From Streptomyces hilarionis (GTDB taxonomy: Bacteria > Actinomycetota > Actinomycetes > Streptomycetales > Streptomycetaceae), in assembly GCF_024539675.1 (NCBI RefSeq), contig NZ_JAHHIT010000099.1:1-34010 (forward strand): a stretch of 34,010 nt of DNA, written 5' to 3'. This document shows positions 30,425 through 34,010 of the stretch, in pieces. Positions within the stretch are counted from its first letter, which is position 1. Each line of letters starts with the position of its first letter. The notes beneath the pieces were generated by a model that saw only the letters and a list, made by a program, of their open reading frames with translations, ran no database searches and had not been told where the DNA came from. Made by a program: the position numbers and the translations under genes.

Positions 30425-31069
30425 TCAGCAGTTGGCGAGGTAGCTCGTCAGCGCGCTCTTCTCCGCGGAGTCGACCGAGAGGCCGTAGTAGTACTTCACC
30501 TGCACCCACGCGCGGACGTAGGTGCAGCGGTACGAGGTCAGGGACGGCATCCACTCGGCCGGGTCCTGGTCGCTCTTGGACTGGTTCACGTTGTCCGTGA
30601 CGGCCAGGAGCTGCGGGCGGGTGACGTCGTTGGCGAAGGACTGCCGCCGGGCGGTGGTCCATGCGCTCGCCCCGGAGTCCCAGGCCTCGGCGAGCGGGAC
30701 CAGGTGGTCGATGTCGAGGTCGGAGGCGGCGGTCCAGGTGGCCCCGTCGTAGGGGGAGTACCAGGTGCCGCTGGTCGCGGTGCAGGCGGAGTCGGTGACG
30801 ACGTTCGAGCCGTCCCGCTTGAGGATGTACTCGCGCGTGTTGCAGGTGCCGCTGATGGTGATCCAGGTGGGGAAGAGGTCGCGGCTGTAGCCGGTGCGGT
30901 TCTCGGTCTTCACGCTGAGGGACGCCAGGTAGGTCCGGGCGGTGGCGGCGCTGACCGGGGTGGGCAGCGCGGCGGAGGCGGTCGGGGCGGTGAAGAGCCC
31001 GGCGGAGGCTATGAGACCGGTGAGGGCGGCGAGTACGCTCAGCCGTCCACGCGCGTAGAACTTCGACAT
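30425..31069 (-). CDS. Secreted HNH-type nuclease (DUF1524-like)
   Basis: 214 residues. The signal peptide MSKFYARGRLSVLAALTGLIASAGLFTAPTASA is probably cut after Ala33. The nuclease motif is DLDIDHLVPLAEAWDSGA, with Asp121-His122, followed by DVTRPQLLAVTDNVNQSKSDQDPAEWMPS, the rest of a beta-beta-alpha metal site. Cysteines at 76, 96, near 180 and the terminal residue 214 probably form disulfides, as fits an exported enzyme. It would degrade extracellular DNA, for nutrition or during development. ATG 31067-31069 follows GGAG at six bases. A good promoter lies about 90 bases upstream. Confidence 0.92.
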   Translation of the reverse strand: MSKFYARGRLSVLAALTGLIASAGLFTAPTASAALPTPVSAATARTYLASLSVKTENRTGYSRDLFPTWITISGTCNTREYILKRDGSNVVTDSACTATSGTWYSPYDGATWTAASDLDIDHLVPLAEAWDSGASAWTTARRQSFANDVTRPQLLAVTDNVNQSKSDQDPAEWMPSLTSYRCTYVRAWVQVKYYYGLSVDSAEKSALTSYLANC

Positions 31070-31250
31070 GCGAACTCCGTTGGGGGAGGCGGGGTGTTGG
31101 AGTGCGAGCGGATGAATGCTCGCCCTCGCGCATTGCGGGGAGATGTGTGACCGGTTAGAAGCTAGTGACGCGCACATGACACGACAAGGTGTGCGACGGA
31201 ACGATCTCCGGGAACGGCCGCGCGGGCCGTCTCGTACACTGGGGAGCGCA
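31070..31250. other. Divergent region nuclease / riboswitch
   Basis: With the riboswitch leader this makes a 402-base gene-free stretch. It holds the nuclease promoter (minus strand) and a -10-like TACACT (31235-31240) for the riboswitch transcript. GGAACG at 31211-31216 is a non-standard -35 at 18-base spacing. A 6-bp hairpin, GCGAGC/GCTCGC (31104-31123), is in the nuclease leader. Confidence 0.5.
31159..31187 (-). promoter_or_regulatory. Promoter of the secreted nuclease gene
   Basis: On the minus strand TTGTCG (31182-31187), 17 bases, TAGCTT (31159-31164). The leader would be about 80 bases. Confidence 0.55.
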
Positions 31251-31354
31251 GAAGGGGAGTAGCTCTTCGCCGGACCGTCGACATACTGCTCAGCTCGTCT
31301 GAGCCGGCGCCCGGAGGCAGGCCCGTCGTACGGGCCGGCCAGCGAGACCTTCGG
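31246..31354 (+). ncRNA. yybP-ykoY (manganese) riboswitch aptamer
   Basis: The two conserved halves of this class are visible: AGAAGGGGAGTAGC at 31250-31263 and AGCGAGACCTTC at 31341-31352. P1 is formed by GAAGG (31251-31255) with CCTTC (31348-31352). Between them are hairpins GCTCAG/CTGAGC (about 31288-31304) and GGCCCGT/ACGGGCC (31320-31336). The class binds Mn2+ and switches on metal-export genes. The gene directly downstream is a GDT1-type Mn2+ exporter, which supports the call strongly. Transcription probably starts near 31246. Confidence 0.85.
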
Positions 31355-31362
31355 CAAGCAGT

Positions 31363-31397
31363 GCACACCCGTGCCGCACGGCACGGGTGACGTGTGC
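31363..31397 (+). terminator. Expression-platform hairpin of the riboswitch
   Basis: CACCCGTGCC (31366-31375), loop GCAC, GGCACGGGTG (31380-31389), a perfect 10-bp stem with a weaker outer extension. It lies between aptamer and gene and would act as the terminator relieved by Mn2+. There is no U-tract, so a translational or Rho-linked effect is also possible. Confidence 0.55.
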
Positions 31398-31471
31398 GCT
31401 GTCCTGCCGAGGTGTCTGGTCAGAGCATGCGGACTCTCGGTGGGGCGGCCTTCCCGACCGATTGAGGAACC

Positions 31472-32053
31472 TTGATCAGCATCACCGTGACGGCGGTCGT
31501 CTTCGGCGTCGTCTTCCTGGCCGAGCTGCCGGACAAGACCGCCCTGGCCGGCCTCGTCCTCGGCACCCGCTACCGCGCCTCGTACGTCTTCGCCGGCGTC
31601 GCCGCCGCCTTCGCGCTGCACGTCGCGCTGGCCGTCGCGGCCGGCAGCGTCCTCACGCTGCTGCCGCAGCAACTCGTCCACGCGCTGACCGGCGTCCTCT
31701 TCCTGGGCGGCGCCGCCGTGCTGATGTTCAAGAAGGACGACGGCGAGGAGGAGATCCGGCGGCCCGAGGACCAGTCGTTCTGGAAGGTCGCGGGCGCGGG
31801 CTTCATGCTGATCCTGGTCGCCGAGTTCGGCGATCTCACCCAGATCATGACGGCGAACCTCGCCGCCCGCTACGACGACCCGCTCTCCGTCGGCCTCGGC
31901 GCGGTGCTCGCGCTGTGGGCGGTGGCCGGGCTCGGCATCGTCGGCGGAAAGGCGCTGATGAAGCGGGTGCCGCTGAAGCTGATCACGCAGATCGCGGCGC
32001 TGCTGATGCTGGCCCTCGGGGTGTGGAGCCTGTGGGAGGCGGTCACCGGCTGA
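31472..32053 (+). CDS. GDT1/UPF0016 (TMEM165-like) Mn2+ exporter
   Basis: 193 residues and six predicted helices in two homologous halves, the pattern of the UPF0016/GDT1 cation exporters. The signature occurs twice: ELPDKT at 18-23 (a variant with Pro for Gly) and EFGDLT at 118-123. These acidic helices bind the cation. A charged loop, KKDDGEEEIRRPED, separates the halves. The riboswitch upstream points to Mn2+ efflux. The start is TTG 31472, preceded by GAGGA; an in-frame TGA nine bases upstream rules out a longer product. Confidence 0.93.
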   Translation: MISITVTAVVFGVVFLAELPDKTALAGLVLGTRYRASYVFAGVAAAFALHVALAVAAGSVLTLLPQQLVHALTGVLFLGGAAVLMFKKDDGEEEIRRPEDQSFWKVAGAGFMLILVAEFGDLTQIMTANLAARYDDPLSVGLGAVLALWAVAGLGIVGGKALMKRVPLKLITQIAALLMLALGVWSLWEAVTG

Positions 32054-32123
32054 GCTGAACGCCGGGTGAACGCCTTCCGGACCTTTCCCGCGCCGTCCCG
32101 GCCGGGGTGGCGGCGGGGCCGCA

Positions 32124-32147
32124 TTGTTTTGTACCGTAAGAAAACAA
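32124..32147. promoter_or_regulatory. AT-rich inverted repeat upstream of the HAD gene
   Basis: TTGTTTT (32124-32130) and AAAACAA (32141-32147) are perfect inverted half-sites around GTACCGTAAG. It is an island of A/T in a GC-rich region 71 bases before the HAD start, and looks like a MarR/HxlR/TetR-type operator. Confidence 0.45.
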
Positions 32148-32217
32148 AGTGGCTCCCGCCCGTTTTCCCTGACCGGCGGGCGGGGCCGCCTTGTCCCCTA
32201 CACACCTGGAGCTGTTG

Positions 32218-32874
32218 ATGCCGGTCCTGACCGCCCGCGCCCTTCTGCTCGACATGGACGGCACGCTCGTGAACTCCGACGCCGTCGTCGAGCGGATCTG
32301 GCGGCGCTGGGCCGACGCGCACGGGCTCGACGGTGACGAGGTCATGAAGGTCGTCCACGGCCGGCAGGGCCACGCCTCGATGGCGGTGCTGCTGCCCGAC
32401 CGGCCCGCGCGCCTCAACCACGCGGACAACGCGCGGATGCTGGCGCAGGAGACCGCCGACATGGACGGCGTCGTTCCGGTGCCGGGCGCGCCGGAGTTCC
32501 TCGCCTCGCTGCGGGGCGTCCCGCACGCCCTGGTCACCTCGGCGGACGTCCCGCTGTCCACGGCGCGGATGGCCGCGGCCGGGCTGGGACTGCCCGACGT
32601 GCGGATCACCGCCGAGTCGGTCGGCGCGAGCAAGCCGGACCCCGAGGGCTTCCTCAAGGGCGCCGCCGAGCTGGGGATCGCCCCGGCGGACTGTGTGGTG
32701 TTCGAGGACTCCGGGGCGGGCATCGCGGCCGGACACGCCGCCGGAATGCGCGTCGTGGGAGTCGGACCGCGCGCGGCGGCACACGCGCCGGACGCGCTGG
32801 TGCGCGATCTGCGCCAGGTGCGCGTGGAGCGCGCCGAGGACGGCGGCGTCCACCTCCACATCCGCACGGCCTGA
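32218..32874 (+). CDS. HAD-IA family phosphatase
   Basis: 218 residues, a beta-phosphoglucomutase/sugar-phosphatase-like HAD. Motif I is LLLDMDGTLVNSD (Asp12 nucleophile, Asp14), motif II is ALVTSAD, motif III is the lysine in VGASKPDPEGF, and motif IV is VVFEDSGAGIAAGHAAGMRVVGV. The helical cap lies at about 20-85. It would dephosphorylate a small sugar phosphate or related metabolite in the cytoplasm. ATG 32218 has GGAG six bases upstream; an ATG nine codons earlier has none. It is 164 bases from the exporter gene, with an operator-like repeat between, so it is probably separately controlled. Confidence 0.93.
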   Translation: MPVLTARALLLDMDGTLVNSDAVVERIWRRWADAHGLDGDEVMKVVHGRQGHASMAVLLPDRPARLNHADNARMLAQETADMDGVVPVPGAPEFLASLRGVPHALVTSADVPLSTARMAAAGLGLPDVRITAESVGASKPDPEGFLKGAAELGIAPADCVVFEDSGAGIAAGHAAGMRVVGVGPRAAAHAPDALVRDLRQVRVERAEDGGVHLHIRTA

Positions 32875-32887
32875 CGGCGCGCGCCGA

Positions 32888-32910
32888 GGGCGCGGCACGC
32901 GGCGGCGCCC
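32888..32910 (+). terminator. Possible terminator after the HAD gene
   Basis: GGGCGC (32888-32893) pairs with GCGCCC (32905-32910) around an 11-base loop, 14 bases past the stop. Confidence 0.35.
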
Positions 32911-32920
32911 GGACGGCGCT

Positions 32921-33030
32921 CCGACGGCGACCCTGGCGCCGGCCGACGGCGACCCTCGGCCGACGGTGATCCCTGCGGTGATCCCGACGGTGATCGCGGC
33001 GGTGACGACCGACGGTGATCCCGGCGGTGT
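32921..33030. repeat. Degenerate CGACGGTGATC repeats
   Basis: About seven imperfect copies of CGACGGTGATCC or the shorter CGGTGATCC lie between two convergent genes. Several copies are exact over 9-11 bases. It appears noncoding. Confidence 0.7.
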
Positions 33031-33036
33031 GGGGGC

Positions 33037-34010
33037 TCAGGGTTCCTGCGTCTCGGCCTCCAGGGCCGTGCGGGTCGCCGCGCCGTAGACGCCGAGGCCG
33101 TCCGACGTCGTTCCCCGGGACCACTGGTAGTTGCGCACGGCGTCCTCGACCTCACTGCCGAACGTGCCGTCGGTCTGACCGTTGTAGAGGTACAGCTGGC
33201 GCAACCGCTGTTGGAGTTCGGTCACCTCGGCGCCCTTGTCGCCGCGTTGCAGGACGACGACGTCGGCCGGGTCCGCCGGTCCGCCGGCGGCTCCGTTGCC
33301 GGGCGCCAGGGAGGCGCTCGCGCGGGCGCTGGGCGTGGGGCGGGGCGCCTGCGACGACGGGGACGCCGAGGGCGGGGCGCTCGACGCCGAAGGGGAGGGC
33401 GAGGAGCTGGCGCTCTCGGAGGGGGACGGCGAGGCCTCGGAGGGGGACGGCGACGCGGAGGGGCTCGACGAGGGCGAGCCGGAGGCCGACTCGGTCGAGG
33501 TGTCCGGCACGGCCGCCCGCACGTCCTCGGGGACGGCCCGGTCGCGCGTGGGCTTGTCGTAGGAGAACAGTCCGGTCGTGAACCCGGCGGCCGCCACCAC
33601 GCCCACCGCTGCGGCGGCCGTCGCGATCAGCAGCGTGCGCCGGCGGCGTGAGCCGCGCGGTTCCTCGAAGTCCGGCGGCGCGGCCCCGACGTCCACCGTC
33701 TCGAACAGGCTCAGGTCACCGGCGTCGGGCGCGGACGCGGACGCGGTCAGCGGTGCGGGCAGCACCGTCGTCGCGTCGGGTGCGGATCCGCCGTGGGCGA
33801 CGGTGTGCAGCGGCACGGTCGCGTCGCCGGGCACCGCCCGCAGCGGCATGGTGGCGTCGGCCGCCCGGACCGCGCCGCTCCCGGCGCCGGCTTCGAGGCC
33901 GGCCCCCTTCCCGGCCGGATCCCCTGTGGGGGCCCGGCCGGAGGCGAAGTCCGCGCCGAAGTCCGAGCCGGTGGCGTAGGGGGCGCCGGCGGCGGTGGCG
34001 GGGGGTGCGC
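33037..34010 (-). CDS. Membrane-anchored peptidoglycan-binding protein (5' end beyond window)
   Basis: Partial: the frame is open to the right edge, so the start lies outside. At least 323 residues are present. The cytoplasmic N-terminal part is Ala/Gly/Pro-rich and has motifs DATMPLR, DATVPLH and DATTVLP. A basic stop (SRRRR) and one membrane helix (TLLIATAAAAVGVVAAAGF) follow. A long Ser/Pro spacer then leads to a peptidoglycan-binding domain (LQRGDKGAEVTELQQRLRQLYLYNGQTDGTFGSEVEDAVRNY) at the C-terminus. It probably links the membrane to the cell wall. An internal ATG at 33847-33849 would give 270 residues but would cut off one of the repeated motifs. Confidence 0.85.
   Translation of the reverse strand, partial: APPATAAGAPYATGSDFGADFASGRAPTGDPAGKGAGLEAGAGSGAVRAADATMPLRAVPGDATVPLHTVAHGGSAPDATTVLPAPLTASASAPDAGDLSLFETVDVGAAPPDFEEPRGSRRRRTLLIATAAAAVGVVAAAGFTTGLFSYDKPTRDRAVPEDVRAAVPDTSTESASGSPSSSPSASPSPSEASPSPSESASSSPSPSASSAPPSASPSSQAPRPTPSARASASLAPGNGAAGGPADPADVVVLQRGDKGAEVTELQQRLRQLYLYNGQTDGTFGSEVEDAVRNYQWSRGTTSDGLGVYGAATRTALEAETQEP

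Overview
The window reads as a stretch of Streptomyces (or close relative) chromosome. It has very high G+C with strong third-position GC bias, frequent GTG and one TTG start, G/C-rich hairpin terminators without U-tracts, and a gene set typical of that genus. These genes include a homodimeric pyruvate dehydrogenase E1, a DUF3052 protein, a TerD/DUF475 cluster, and Streptomyces-style small lipoproteins and membrane proteins. I see no insertion sequence, prophage, integrase, CRISPR array or origin.

Layout. (1) 71-3666, minus strand: a 6-TM potassium channel and aceE. (2) 4094-5125: DUF3052 protein and an AhpE-like peroxiredoxin, each followed by a terminator-like hairpin. (3) 5298-14439: a tellurium-resistance/stress (Ter) island. 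It holds two near-identical TerD proteins, a DUF475 membrane protein, a TerA/TerD-like protein and a fourth TerD-domain protein on the minus strand with a Pro/Gln/Tyr-rich tail. Divergent from the last is a tightly packed operon: HpcH/HpaI aldolase-like enzyme, an 879-residue PRTase-TRSP-StiP-like fusion, and an overlapping HAD phosphatase. This matches the predicted Ter-linked biosynthetic module thought to make a nucleoside-like metabolite. (4) 14446-19788: a zinc-ribbon protein, then cell-envelope genes: a class A PBP whose transpeptidase SxxK motif is SxxQ, a NodB-type deacetylase and a secreted amidase. (5) 19776-24081: DUF4383 membrane protein, coiled-coil membrane protein, DUF4097 lipoprotein, tRNA-Val(UAC), a small membrane-anchored protein, and a 114-residue protein with two LexA-like boxes just upstream. 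(6) 24153-30315: serine hydrolase, DUF393 protein, GNAT acetyltransferase, DUF2277 protein, DedA and DoxX membrane proteins, PhoD-like phosphatase. (7) 30425-34010: secreted HNH nuclease, a yybP-ykoY-type (manganese) riboswitch in front of a GDT1/UPF0016 Mn2+ exporter, a HAD phosphatase, and a peptidoglycan-binding protein running off the right edge.

Functional themes are metal and oxidative stress (Ter proteins, peroxiredoxin, DoxX, Mn exporter with riboswitch) and cell-wall remodelling (PBP, deacetylase, amidase, peptidoglycan-binding protein). The points most worth following are the fused Ter-module enzyme, the degenerate PBP, the SOS-like boxes, the riboswitch, a 4x GGGG tract after the PhoD gene, a short acidic-Thr-Met motif shared by two envelope proteins, and several operator-like repeats.
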